Assembly: GCA_018806985.1 (NCBI GenBank)
Contig: JADANN010000192.1
Coordinates: forward strand, 1,116,001-1,180,000
Origin: Angiostrongylus vasorum
Lineage: Eukaryota > Nematoda > Chromadorea > Rhabditida > Metastrongylidae
Length of the DNA: 64,000 bases
Reading direction: 5' to 3'
Shown: piece by piece, positions 1 to 10,598 of the stretch
Layout: the number at the start of each line of letters is the position of its first letter
How positions within the stretch are numbered: the stretch's first letter is position 1
Program-made: the position numbers and the translations under genes
Notes under the pieces: model-generated
What the model was told of the DNA's origin: nothing
Seen by the model: the letters and a program-made list of their open reading frames with translations, nothing else
The model's database searches: none

Positions 1-17
1 GGAAACTTCAACGATTG

Positions 18-60
18 TCTGTTAATGTATGCTGTAGTAACAACCTTGTGAATGGTCATC
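18..60 (+). repeat. Penelope-type 3' end fragment
   Basis: This short stretch matches the terminal sequence seen at 6910-6955 and 27830-27875: AATGTATGCTGTA, then AACAACCTTG. Only the tail is present and no ribozyme-like core lies next to it. It is probably an old fragment of a Penelope-like element end. Confidence 0.45.
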
Positions 61-739
61 AAGGAAAAACAGTGGCATATTGATCACTGATGAGGTCAGA
101 ATAGAGTCAGTTTTAAACCTGCTATAAAATATGGTATTTTTAAGAGGTGCTCCCCAAATGTGTCTCACCGTCACATCGCCTTCTCAAGGGATAAAGTTTG
201 GTCTCCACCAAGTCGTCCAATATTCGAAAAACGCCCCTGTTCCTTGACTACGACCACCTTGTCCTGAGCTGCAAGTCGCTGTTTTAAAAAGAAATTTGTC
301 TATTCGTTATGGAACATATACGAACCATTTTTTGTCTTCCACAAAGTCGACGCAAGTTGAGTCGCTCCACACCTTCATACCTTTTTTTGAAAAGTTTCTG
401 CACGAGTTGATCTAAAATGTCCGGTTCTAAAGTGTAAGAACATAGAGAAGTTCGAGAATTATCAATGAAATTTAAAGGCTTCCTGAAGAGAAGAGGACTG
501 AAATAGTTGCTGGAAGATTGATATCCGCTTCAACGTCCGTACTTGTGAAATAAATGCCGTAAGAAATGTGTAATGAGTGAAGATTTGCTGGAGCTCTGCT
601 CTTCTCTCATGTCATTTACTATCACCATTCACACCTTTGCTGCTTAATCACTTCTACCATTCACCTTTGTTACTTTGTTATTTAATTTCATGATGTCCGT
701 TTAACTATTTTTTGTTACCCACTGTTATAAATGCTTATT

Positions 740-1030
740 ATTAGCAATTCCCAGGACCGACTTTCCATTAACCTCGTCACTGATCAATAAACTAATGTTT
801 TTCTAATATTAAACTTCTCTAACAAACACGACGTTGTCTTGAGAGGTTATTTCATTCGAAAGTTGCTCCACCCAGGACATTCAACTTGAACGACAACGAG
901 GATCCACAACGTGACAACGAACGACTGTGAACAGTCGACCCGATCGTCGGCTCTAAAGAAGGCGAAGACGTCGAAACATTAGGGCGAATGAAAGTCATGC
1001 AACAACCTTGTGTACGCCCAACGATGCAAA
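740..1030. mobile_element. Penelope-type terminal remnant with ribozyme-like core
   Basis: At 949-985 the plus strand reads GGCTCTAAAGAAGGCGA, then CGAAACATTAG, the same core as the Penelope ends at 6851 and 27769, followed by AACAACCTTG near 1000. On the other strand, 751-780 matches 15841-15870 (GACTTTCNATTAACCTCG). It lies inside an intron of the decayed astacin copy. The core has CUAAAGA where a hammerhead would need CUGANGA, so this copy should be inactive. Confidence 0.5.
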
Positions 1031-1143
1031 AAAAATACACTGATTATTCACACCAAGACTAAACGAAATTCGCTTTAGTGAATTACAAATTCATTTTTAC
1101 TGGCGTCATAAATATTGCTTTTTACTATTTATTACTGCCACAG

Positions 1144-1412
1144 GGGGCGCGATGCGGCGCAGGGGTCGGAGGTGCCCTGCAACACACACGTGGAATCGAT
1201 TCCCGCGCTGAGCCTTCCATTGCTCCGGGGTTGGCAGATTGGTACCAGACTTGTCTGGGAGGATAGCAGCATTGGCTCGATGCATCGGTACGCCACCGTG
1301 AGTCATTGTAAAGGCCAGATATGCATTCAACCACCTCAAAATGATGCTTAATGGAGTCGGATGCATGCCGCATCCCTCAGAGATTGATCAACGCCGAGAG
1401 CTTTATCCTTTT
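1144..1412 (+). repeat. tRNA-like SINE, family 1
   Basis: It starts with a tRNA-like head (GCGGCGCAGGGGTCGGAGG as box A, GGAATCGATTCCCG as box B), followed by the family body (TTGGTACCAGACTTGTCTGG, ATATGCATTCAA) and the 3' tail GAGAGCTTTATCC plus T-rich DNA. It is inserted in the decayed astacin copy in the opposite orientation to it. Confidence 0.8.
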
Positions 1413-2334
1413 TTATTATTATTCCTACTACTATTATTCGTTGCTCTTTCTTAGGTCCTAAGAACACCTATTATTCTCAGGTGGTTAAAGGCAAAACTGG
1501 AGTTTTTTCACTCAAAGAGAAGAAAGATTTCATAAAGCCGACTAGATGTATTGAACGTGTAAAAAACACCGTCCTTCCATGTTGTGTTCCCCATCGACAT
1601 CGTCCCTCAACACCTGTCTTTTCGTGCTAACAGTATCTTCCAACCGTTTGAACAGCCCCCTCTCTCTGTCTCCTGAATCAACCAATGAGGTTTTGCTAGG
1701 TTTCAATAGAATCATTTTTCAAATATTAAAGTACTTTGTTAGGTCGATGTCACTTTGGGCAACAGTCGCTCCAGTTGCTCGACTAGAATTGATCTTCAGA
1801 GCCGGCTTTATATCGTATTCCGTCGCGATCGCCTGTTAAGTGATAAAAGTAGTTTTTAAAGGTGCAAAAAGAGTGGCAAGTTTACAAAAATCTGGAAAGA
1901 AAGAATTGGTTTAACACCATTTCTGCGCAAGGTTTGATTTCCGTTTTCCCGCTTTACAGGGTCGTTTGAATTAATATTTCCGTTATGCCCGAAATTTTAG
2001 GAATTTAAAGACTTTTTTTCGGCCTAAAAGCCTTCTCATTTCATGACCACAAGGGCTTGCTTGATTTGTCGCTTCAAATTTTATGAGTTTACTCTCTTCG
2101 GAGTAGTGACGACCTCGCCGACCAGTAATGAAACCGTCCGCTTTCACAACATTGCTTATTCCACTTTGCATTAACAACATAACTGCTGTTATTCCCATCT
2201 ATAAATGTTCTGACTTCAACTTTTGCAACACCGCTAATAAAAATAACAACATAATATGCAATGACAACAACCAATATAATGACCCATTTCTGTTTATTAA
2301 GGAAACAGTAAATTACAGCTAATAAATTTAAAAC

Positions 2335-2700
2335 CCTCTCAACGGTTTACGCTCCCCCGTTGTGGCTGGGAGGTGTTTCTGGGTGCCAGGCTGCAATGTA
2401 CAGCGGGGGATTCATACCCCTGGTGAAGTGGTAATGTCTCCCAAGCTGAGAAGCCCGATGCTTCCATCAGGAAGCCCATGTAAGAAGTAAACCAATACCA
2501 GAATCCCCCACCGTCCCTCTGATCCACAAGGGCGACGACTACCTGTAGTGGTCACGACCTGGGGCAGACTTTGGCCAGGCTGAACTCGGGATTCCAGAGA
2601 AACAAAGTGGCTAAACCAGCAGAACTTGGAAAAAGTGGAGAATATGCTAGGGGACAGCCCAGCCAATGAGGACGGGCCGTTCAAGTATCCAAGCAGGTAA
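2335..2700. repeat. unnamed interspersed repeat R, copy 1
   Basis: This is a direct copy of 5305-5695 in the same orientation. Shared landmarks are CAACGGTTTAC, GGTGCCAGGCTGCAATGTAC, AGTAAACCAATACCAGAATC, CTCTGATCCACAA and AGACTTTGGCC. Minus-strand open frames in both copies give similar peptides (GQSLPQV, GSR, CGSEG). It may be the untranslated end of a non-LTR element, but no reverse transcriptase adjoins this copy. Confidence 0.7.
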
Positions 2701-4640
2701 ATTTAACATCATGTTCTCCCCATTTTTTATTCAGCAAGTAGATAATTTCTTAATAAAAACTGCAACAAAATTTTATGAATTACCATGAAAATAACCAACT
2801 GACGTGACTGCTTAACCCGGTGGTGCTACAGACTTGGTAGCCAATAAATTACTGTTTTCAAGTGCTTGTAGATATCGAAAAATCTTAATTTTACAAAAAA
2901 ACAATAGAGCAAACAAAGAGGATCGCTACTGCCGTTAGAGCTGAGGATTTTGACAACGCTTTTCCTATGTAAACGCATTATGTAACATTACGAATTTGCC
3001 CACCTGCAATACAAACAATGTTCCATCGGGAAGAATTTGGAGCTCCCAATGCAAACGGATAGGGAGCCTAACGAAAGTTTGTTTCACTTGCACTTCCTCA
3101 TCGAACCATTCAGTTCCAACACAGTGAATGTTTCCTACATTTTTTCTCCAATATTCTATAAGTAAGCAGGTTCAATGGGAGAAAAAACAGAGGAATTTTC
3201 AAGACTGCCTTTCATGGATTCCATGGGCTTTTTCTACAAAGTTTCGACTTTGTTTATGTAAAAGTTTGAAAGCTTGTGGGAATAGAGTGGACGTTCATCT
3301 CTACTTAGCTGTACATTGCCCGATTACTAACACAATAATAACGATAAGCTTTACACCATTAAGCAAACACCATAAGTGACTTTGTACTTGTCCAGAAGCG
3401 CATGCGGATTCAAGCGATAAGCACACTTGCTCTGCTCTTCCTAACTACCGATACTACCCTATGACTGAAACTACCGCATTTCTTATACTTGGAACCATAT
3501 ACGTGTTTTCGTTATGTGAATCGTATCCAATAAGTCAAGTCGACGTGTTTCAGAAGCACATGGGATTCTAGTCTCTTTCAACAAATAAGCTCCACGTGTG
3601 TTCTGGGAAAGCAAGGAATGCTGTTCATTGGTGTTTTGCACTGGTGATATATTGGAATGAATAACAACTTCTATTCGTCTAACCCCCGTAAGAGCAACTG
3701 ATACATCAGCGCAGTGACTCAAAAAAAGTTAGAAAAAAGGCTGAAACCATAGTGTCATTCTGAGCAGCATAGAATTTTAAGAACAAATCTAAGACGACCT
3801 GTCTGCACCTGCATGGCGCAAATGCTAGGATTTGATACTTTCATTGACGATCTGAAGCTGAGAAGACGCCTACCTTTAAACACTCGCACGACACTATAGA
3901 AGAATTGTTCCACGGAAACCGCGGTCGTTTGGAAGTTAATGTCGTTGCTGTTCTCATCACTACAAACTTCCCTACGAACATTGGTTAGTTTAAACAAATA
4001 ACGAATCGAAAACGACGTTTTTTAAATATTACACATTCCCTCAAAATGCGAATGACACCTAATCACAATATCATCGAAAACTAGGATTTGTTTCTTTGTC
4101 TAGGCACAACTTCAAGTTGATACCGACATCGGAATCGATTAAGGTCGCACTAGTTTATCTACACCCTAAACATAGTTCTAAAAAGCAGAAAGAGTGAACT
4201 TTGCAAAGAAGTGCATTTCAACATCTTTGTTCCGCAGATTGCTGAGACGAGAGCAGAACTCGATACAACTGTCTGTTTTTCAGCCCTCGACTCTTTTTCT
4301 GGGTTCTCACGTGCTCACACCAACCGAGATCTGCCGTTGGCTTCCTCTCAATTACTCTTTTTTATGATTGTACAGAAAATAGAAGTTAAGACATTATGAC
4401 TGCAGTTCCAGCTTGACCAGGCTCGGTTCCGATTTAGGGTCCCAGGACCACTTCCTTTAAAGGGTGATTGCCGACATAACACGGCACCGGTTCTTTTGAC
4501 GGGTCCTTGTGACGCTCACGGCAAGGGTAATGCTGGCTTCGAGGCTCAGCTGAGGTTCTCAATCTTGCTCATATCTTGGCATAAATGGCATACCAGTAGT
4601 CCCACCATTCAGTGGTGCGTCCGACGACCTCCTTTTTCGC
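2700..4640. other. no supported gene
   Basis: I find no recognisable family here. On the minus strand a segment near 3990-3871 has an acceptor-like TTCGTAG and a donor-like AAAGGTAGGC with two open frames between them, so it could be an isolated or dead exon. The rest is AT-rich with scattered short frames. Confidence 0.4.
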
Positions 4641-4641
4641 G

Positions 4642-5290
4642 CGATTGTTCGATTTAGCTGTGAACTAGGAAAGAATTCATGTCATCGACCAAGAATAAAA
4701 TCAAGTCTTATATGACAAGAACATTCTGGGGAAAATCTTATCCAAACATGATTTTCAGATTAAGGAGGACCTAACCGAAGACCACGAGTTGCTTGTCGAA
4801 AGACTGAAGAGTTGCGCCGAATTCGCCTCATTTCCAAAGCAAAAAAGATAAATAGCATCTCTATTAACACTAGGGTACTTCATCTCAAAAAAGGCAATTT
4901 AACCAGGCTACTTAAAAATGTCAGTTGCAGAAAAGCTCTGCAGTAAGATCTAAATCAATTGACGCAGAAGATATTGTTAGAAGCATCACAAAAAGGAACT
5001 CTGAAGAAATGCCGTCGGGAATCATACGAGAATGCTTTGTTGCACCCAAATAAACAAATATTGGATCACAAAAACTTTCCGACGTTATTTGGATTTTATG
5101 TCGGAAATGTTCTGCACTAGCCGTTTTCATTCCACATTCTTCGTTCCAGACACCAAAATCCCCGTTGGAGAAGGCCACATGGAATTCTTTCTTTGTGAGG
5201 TTTTATTTGGACTTAAAAATGCATTCAAAAGACAGGATGTGCCTTCATTGCTATTTGATCCCTTCAACTGTAATTCTGAAGCTTAAATTT
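4642..5290 (+). mobile_element. RTE-type non-LTR retrotransposon fragment
   Basis: This DNA is parallel to 20300-20945 of the RTE element further right. ATTCATGTCATCGACCA here corresponds to ATTCACGTCATCGACTA there, and the peptides AVFIPHSSFQTPKSPLEK and SSTLTVPDTKTLLEK are related. It covers the stretch between endonuclease and reverse transcriptase. Stops and frame changes are frequent, so it is dead. Repeat R copy 2 follows directly. Confidence 0.65.
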
Positions 5291-5304
5291 TAGCTCTTAG
5301 CTCC

Positions 5305-5695
5305 TCCCAACGGTTTACCGCCTCATCGTTGCTGGGAGGTGTTCCTGGGTGCCAGGCTGCAATGTACAGCGGGGGAATTTCATCCCCCCTGGCAATGTCT
5401 CCCATGCTGAGGAGTCTGGCGTTTTCATCAGGAAGCCTAGCTAATAGTAAACCAATACCAGAATCCACCATCGTTTTGGTATTATAGTCGCATTGTGGCG
5501 AATATCCCTCTGATCCACAAAGGCTGCGACTGCCTGTAGTGGTGCAGACCTGGGGTAGACTTTGGCCGGGTTGACTTCGGGATTCCAAGGGGCTTAACTA
5601 GCAAATCACTGAAAAGTGGAGGTTATGATGGGGGCCCGCACAACCAGTGAGGACAGGCCATTCAGCTACCAAGTATCAAGTGAGTAATTTTAGCT
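5305..5695. repeat. unnamed interspersed repeat R, copy 2
   Basis: This is the second copy of the repeat at 2335-2700, 2.97 kb away in direct orientation. It carries about 30 extra bases in the middle (near 5474-5510) that copy 1 lacks. It abuts the RTE fragment ending near 5290, which hints that R may be part of, or a frequent neighbour of, RTE elements. Confidence 0.7.
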
Positions 5696-6059
5696 CACAT
5701 GGCGCAAAAATTCCTCAAAGTGGGTGAAAAGTTAAGGAGCGATGCCACCTGTGCAGACAAAAATGGTTCATGACAGCTCATATCAAGCGAAAGAAACGAG
5801 TTTTATGGCAAACGCTGCAGCTCAAGACTAAGTTGAAGCAGACAAGAAAACAGAATCTTACACAGGTGTTGCATGACTATCTAAAAATCAACCTCTTTCT
5901 CTCGGTGAAGATACTCTTGGATACTCTGTTAGTGACACTCATTTATTAAGAGAGCAATCCGAAAAGTAACACTTTTTAATAACTTTTTTGTCTAGTCATG
6001 CATTTGTTCTCAATCCTCCAAATTCATGTTTTAGGTTGGAACAACTGTGCATGAGATTG

Positions 6060-6960
6060 GTCATGTTGTTAAGATTTTTCACAACATGGAAGGTAGGATT
6101 GCAATAATTGCATCACTACATCTTTATGTCGCCCTTTATTAGCGATGAATTAAGCGTAGCTACAAAACGATGCTTAAAAAAGGCGGATCTAGAGGAACCG
6201 GTAGCGACAGTTGAAACATCGCCGGCTACTCCCACGTCGTCAGTTAGTTCGTAACCGCCTTTATGACCGTCTATGTTAAACATCAAATTGCGTAATTTGC
6301 CTTCACGGCAGGGGACGGTAATTGCAAGAGTTCAGGTACGATAACCCTGATCTCTTGTAATAGGAGACAATTATATTGGCGAAACTGGCAGACCTTTATG
6401 TATCCGTATAAAAGACCACCTAGAAGGAAAACGAAAGGCAAGACTAAGTACCCCACTAAGAACGCATAGGATACAAAAACATAGAGGAGACGATTTTGAT
6501 ATAAAAGTCAATATCCTCGCACAAGATGCCAAAACACCAGCGCGCAAACTTCTTGAGGCTTTTTGGATAAGTGCCAAAAACCCTGCAATGTACAGCAGGG
6601 AGGAATGCCCAGAGGTCATACGTGACCTGACCCCGTATCTTCGAATCAATTTCTGATGTGGGGTGGTGCAGTCATCAACCATATGCGACTATAACCAGCT
6701 GTTCTAATCTTCCTCATTGGAAGTCACGAAAAAGAGCGGTGTTTTGAGAAGCTATTGATCATGTAATTGCCATAGAGTTTTTCGTCTTTTTGCAAGTGTT
6801 ATTGAAGCGTTTGGCCTAGTAAATTGTATATCAGTATACCCTTCCAGGCTCTGAAGAAGGCGATACTGCCGAAACGTCAGCTACTGTTGTATTGTATTGT
6901 GTGATTTTCTATGGAAGTAAATGTATGCTGTATAACAACCTTGCGATTGCTGAACAAAAA
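6060..6960 (+). mobile_element. Penelope-like element, 3' part with GIY-YIG remnant
   Basis: It is parallel to 27150-27880 at DNA level: VRNRLYDRLC near 6250, then the remains of the GIY-YIG endonuclease (a YIGETGRPLCIR counterpart near 6375), then a run to a terminus at 6850-6955. Several frameshifts and stops break the frame, so it is not functional. It keeps about 130 bases (6742-6848) between the coding end and the terminal core that the longer copy at 25.5-27.9 kb has lost. Confidence 0.8.
6826..6895 (+). ncRNA. hammerhead-ribozyme-like motif at Penelope end
   Basis: The order is CTGAAGA (6851-6857), a GGC/GCC hairpin, GAAA (6871-6874), a minimal ACGU stem III, and GTC (6876-6878). Flanks GGCT and AGCT can pair as stem I. 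Hammerhead motifs at Penelope ends are known. The departure from the standard core is one extra A between CUGAAGA and the stem II hairpin, so activity is uncertain. The palindromic ACGU would suit the dimeric short-stem-III type. Confidence 0.5.
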
Positions 6961-7124
6961 AAACGACTTATTTTTTTGTTTTTTATTCTATACTACTCGT
7001 CTTCACATATCTACTGTGCGGATCCTAGCACTTCTCACACTCGATCCGCGTCGATTCCCTCCGGAGTTGAAAGCCGTGCTGGAGCGTTTCCAATTGGATT
7101 GCTGAGTGCAACTTTTCCCGGACC

Positions 7125-7205
7125 CGTCCGGCACCAATTTCCTGACCCCGGTGGGATGAGAGGCTTGGTTGGCTCGGAGCAGAATCGAACGAGCACCACG
7201 CTCGT
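7125..7205 (-). repeat. SINE family 1 related fragment
   Basis: The plus strand reads CACCAATTTCCTGACCCCG, GGATGAGAGGCTTGGTTGGC, then AGAATCGAACGAGC. These are the reverse complement of the middle and box B region of SINE family 1. No head or tail is recognisable. Confidence 0.45.
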
Positions 7206-7312
7206 GATGACCGACATCACTACTTCCATTCCCCTGTATCACATCATTAAAGACATGAAAAATACTGTCCCAAACGATCTTCTAGAAATCGGGAAAAGTT
7301 CTCCGACATAGG

Positions 7313-8139
7313 CCGATGCCAACGGGCTCACGTATGATTACAGCAATCTTATGCATTACGATGAGTTAAGATCTACATTCCTTGAGATTTTTATTTTTTC
7401 CGTACTCGTTGTAATAGTCATATTTCTCAGTGGCACTATTAACGAGCAGCCAGCCCATTGTGGTTGCAGAAAATCCCTCATCATCAAAAGACCGTGGGAT
7501 TTCAACTGATTTCCTTGTGCGATATCCACACAATCAATAAACAGTACGGATTGGAATTGTTAACACTTTGCTGCAAAATGCGATAAAACAGGAACAACTT
7601 TTTGCGTTCCAAAAAAAAAGCAACAGTTCCACACCAGCTAGATGTATTAACGAGGAACATGCTCACCCTTGCGACTGCTCCATACATATTCTCGTGGCTA
7701 CAAATAAGAGGAAATCGGTCGCTTACAGACCAGGTTTTGGAGCGGACCTCTACAGTGAATTCACTTTCTGCAATTAGATGATTCCTGCGAGACAAATATT
7801 TGCTATTATAGCTGGGAAGTAATAATGTCTAGGTACTTGAAGGAAAGAGCATCGAGGCAGACTTCCAGTCGATCTCCAGCGCTTATAGCAATGGTAACTG
7901 CCCAAGAGGAGGAGTAGAGATCAAAGCTCAAAAGGATCAGAAGCTCACAGGCTACCGGTAAGAGTAGGTTTTGGAAAACAACACGGTTCCCAGTAATTTT
8001 TAAATCTTTTTGTTCCAGTGCTTGCTCGAGGAAGTGCAGTAGAGGTCCCATTCTCTCTAATTCTAATCGCTTGCCTGTAATCCTATTTAACAGGCTCGCC
8101 GTCATGAAGACAACGTTCACCTATCGTCACATTGACTGA
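7313..8139 (+). pseudogene. astacin metalloprotease remnant (Met-turn, EGF, CUB)
   Basis: It is a plus-strand relative of the last exon of the astacin gene at 10599-12839, in opposite orientation. It opens with LTYDYSNLMHYDEL near 7331, the Met-turn region. NSSTPARCINEEHAHPCDCS at 7621-7680 matches the EGF part, and SVAYRPGFG with SEFTFCN matches the start of CUB. Further pieces of CUB follow in other reading frames: CPRGGVEIKAQKDQKLTGYR near 7900 and SNSNRLPVILFNRLA near 8060. At least two frameshifts plus an in-frame stop after FCN make it a pseudogene. The EGF cysteine block (CICPGGYGG in the intact gene) is lost. Confidence 0.85.
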
Positions 8140-8807
8140 TCATATACAAACCTTTTTATCTATTCGATATTGTTCATTCTTATCGTTAAGCCATAAAAAA
8201 ATAGATCATTTTGTCGGCATTTTATTTACTGCCTACTGTAATTTTTTACGGGAGCGTTCCATGTGAAAAGCAACAACAATGGTGGTGAAATATTCGCAAA
8301 ACTTAGACTACAGCCCAGACGGAGCCACGATTACTGTCTTTTTAAATCATTTTACTTGTGATTGAAAACTGAAAAGAACATCGTTACGAACTGAAAAAAA
8401 GTTCCTGACGGTGTTGAGGGGAAATATGATTGATTATCACATAATTATACTATTGAGTGGTACTCAGGTTCAGTTGCAACTCATCTTCTTTTTGAAAAAT
8501 GAAACCCATAACATGTTGTGACCAAGATATCCATATGCTCTTACGACGGTAGCTTAACAGCTTGCATGTTTCGGCCCTCAAAAAATCCACTGCTTTTCTA
8601 AAAATGAGTGCTTAGAACAAGTGTACAAGTGACTAGTGATTTTATTAAGTGTGTCTGATATGCATAATAAGAAAGGAAGTCGAATGGAAAAGCAGCAGAA
8701 GTGGTAGAGTTATTTTGTGTGGAGAAGTGGAAAATAGTACGATAGCTTTCCTATGGGCTTCACATGAATGTCGGAATTTATTTTACGCGTTATAACTGGA
8801 CGGGGGT
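8140..8807. other. no supported feature
   Basis: This AT-rich stretch follows the astacin remnant. I see no open frame with splice signals, repeat family or RNA gene in it. Confidence 0.4.
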
Positions 8808-9066
8808 GAGATAACACAGTAGTAGCGATGCCGGTTATCACGAGCACTGCACTGGTTCGCTACCGCTCTGGGCCCACCAAGCCCTCCATCCCTCCGAAGA
8901 TGGCAAATTGGGAGGATAGCAGCACCGGTTCGATACATCGGTGAACTACTGCGAGCCACTGTAAAGGCCAGATATGCACTCAGTCACCTTCAACGATGCT
9001 CGATGAAGTCGAATGCATGGTGCATCCTTCAGCGATAGATCAACGCTGAGAGGTTAACCCTTTTTT
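8808..9066 (+). repeat. tRNA-like SINE, family 1
   Basis: The 5' head is worn (ACACAGTAGTAGCGATGCC), but the middle and 3' half are clear: CCCTCCATCCCTCCGAAGAT, GATACATCGG, AAGGCCAGATATGCACTCAG, ATGAAGTCGAATGCATGG, GATCAACGCTGAGAG. The stretch with TGGTACCAGACTTG is deleted. Confidence 0.75.
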
Positions 9067-9565
9067 TTGCCTTTTTATGAACACCCTAAAGACTCGCTTA
9101 TTCTTGAATAACCGCTCGATATGTCAGGAATCCATAGAGTAGAAAAGATTAAATTAATTAATTAACTAATTAGTTGAATATGAAAATTTTCGCGATTCAC
9201 GGATATACCACTACCCAGCTGCCGGAATATTGAAAATGTAAGACGTTTCATTACAATGTGGCTATAACAGATATATAGCGCAAGAATCTAAGTGAGGTTT
9301 GGGCGTGGCTGCAGGTCTACTTTCTGGCTTGCCTTGAGAAGATTGATGCGGCAGTCCATTGACAATGGGTTCTACCCTCTTACCAAACCATTTTTGGGAA
9401 AAAAGGAAAAAAAAAGTCTTTAACCAGTACCTAATCCACATCCTAAATTATTTCACGAAGACGTGACGCCTAAAGGAACCACGTAATGTGAAAATGATGG
9501 TCGCTTTGAACTTCGAACCAGGATATCTCATGTTATTGTGAATTTTGTAAATTACAATGAAACTA

Positions 9566-9851
9566 CAGCGTGTGTGGCGCAGTAGTCGGAGGCGCCCTGC
9601 AACACACACGTGGAATCGATCCTTGCACCCGTGCCCCACCAATCCTTCCTTCCTTTCGTGGTCGGCAAATTGGTACCATACCTCTCTGGGAAGATAACAG
9701 CACTAGCTCGATAAATCGCAGGCCACCGCAAGTCATTGTAAAGACCAGATATGCATCCAATCTCTTCCAAACGATGCTTAATGAAGTCGAATGCATGGCG
9801 CATCCCTCAGGGGATTGATCAACGCAGAGAGCTTTATCCTTTTATCCTTTA
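9566..9851 (+). repeat. tRNA-like SINE, family 1
   Basis: A full-length copy. Head GTGTGGCGCAGTAGTCGGAG, box B GGAATCGATCC, then AATTGGTACCATACC, ATGCATCCAATC, GTCGAATGCATGGCGCATCC and the TTTATCC tail repeated twice. It is one of the best-preserved copies in the window. Confidence 0.85.
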
Positions 9852-9999
9852 TCGATGGGAAAAGGAAATTTTATATTACAAAGAGGCAGGACACATCACT
9901 TGTTATATCTTGTCACTTTAAGCTATTTTTGCATTTAACAATGTCCTCGCTTTTTTTTCTACCTCAAAAACAGGCGACGACCATTAGGAGGATGAAATG

Positions 10000-10530
10000 A
10001 AGCCACATAAAACTACTGCATTTATCGGTTTCAGTTTTACTTCAGCCTATCGTTCGTAGTTTCTGAAGAATGCCATGGTCTTTATGTTTTAGTTTTTCGT
10101 TAGGTTCCACTATTTTTTCAAGCATCGAACTGTTGTTGTCAGTGCAACACTTTCATTCAATGGATCTAACAACAATGACGCAATGACAAGGCTACAGAGC
10201 TTGTCGAGCGTCTTTTTGGTGGTACCGTTAACACCCATTGTCTTTCCTAAACCAATGCCGTTTCTTCAGCTTCCCTTTCCGTCACATCGGGTTATTATTC
10301 TTTGAAAAAAAAACTACTCAATGAAATCTTTAACTTTTGCGTATAGCCTGTTTTCTCAACTGACTTGGAAAAACTGCTTTCAGAACTTGAAACTTACCAG
10401 AACCTTGAACTGCTATCGTAGAATTTATTAAAGAAATTAAAGGCAAGGGATTAGTTTAATGCAAGTGCTCGTGCGCGCATGATCACAGGCATTAAAGAAA
10501 TTGTCATTCTCGCTTGACACCACCAAAAAC
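10000..10530. other. 3' flank of astacin gene, nothing recognised
   Basis: No repeat family or exon-like segment was recognised between the SINE at 9566-9851 and the poly(A) signal of the astacin gene. Confidence 0.4.
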
Positions 10531-10533
10531 GAC

Positions 10534-10539
10534 TTTATT
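10534..10539 (-). promoter_or_regulatory. poly(A) signal AATAAA
   Basis: On the minus strand AATAAA lies about 60 bases beyond the astacin stop codon (context GAGCAATAAAGTCG), a usual distance for a nematode gene. No second signal lies nearer. Confidence 0.6.
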
Positions 10540-10598
10540 GCTCATAGTTCCTTTGTCATTTTCTGATTACAAACAGAAAAAGGAATTAACACCCAAGC

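Larger units (their letters stand above)
170..2198 (-). pseudogene. decayed astacin metalloprotease copy
   Basis: This is a minus-strand relative of the intact astacin gene at 10599-12839, with the same exon plan. A possible first exon begins at 2198 with a hydrophobic start (MGITAVMLLMQ). The propeptide exon is 1832-1735 and ends in phase 2 like its counterpart. The next exon, near 1670-1520, carries a KRQVLR processing site and a GVFYTFNTS start of the mature enzyme. The catalytic-domain exon begins at 411 and shows STCVDFVED and then QDKVVVVK and GGDQ. Damage is visible: one extra base in a GGGG run just after KRQVLRDDVDG, one extra A in the seven-A run before GMKVWSD, and no GT donor after FNTS. 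The zinc-binding exon is not seen and would lie beyond the window start. A SINE (1144-1412) and a Penelope-type remnant sit inside it. Confidence 0.75.
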
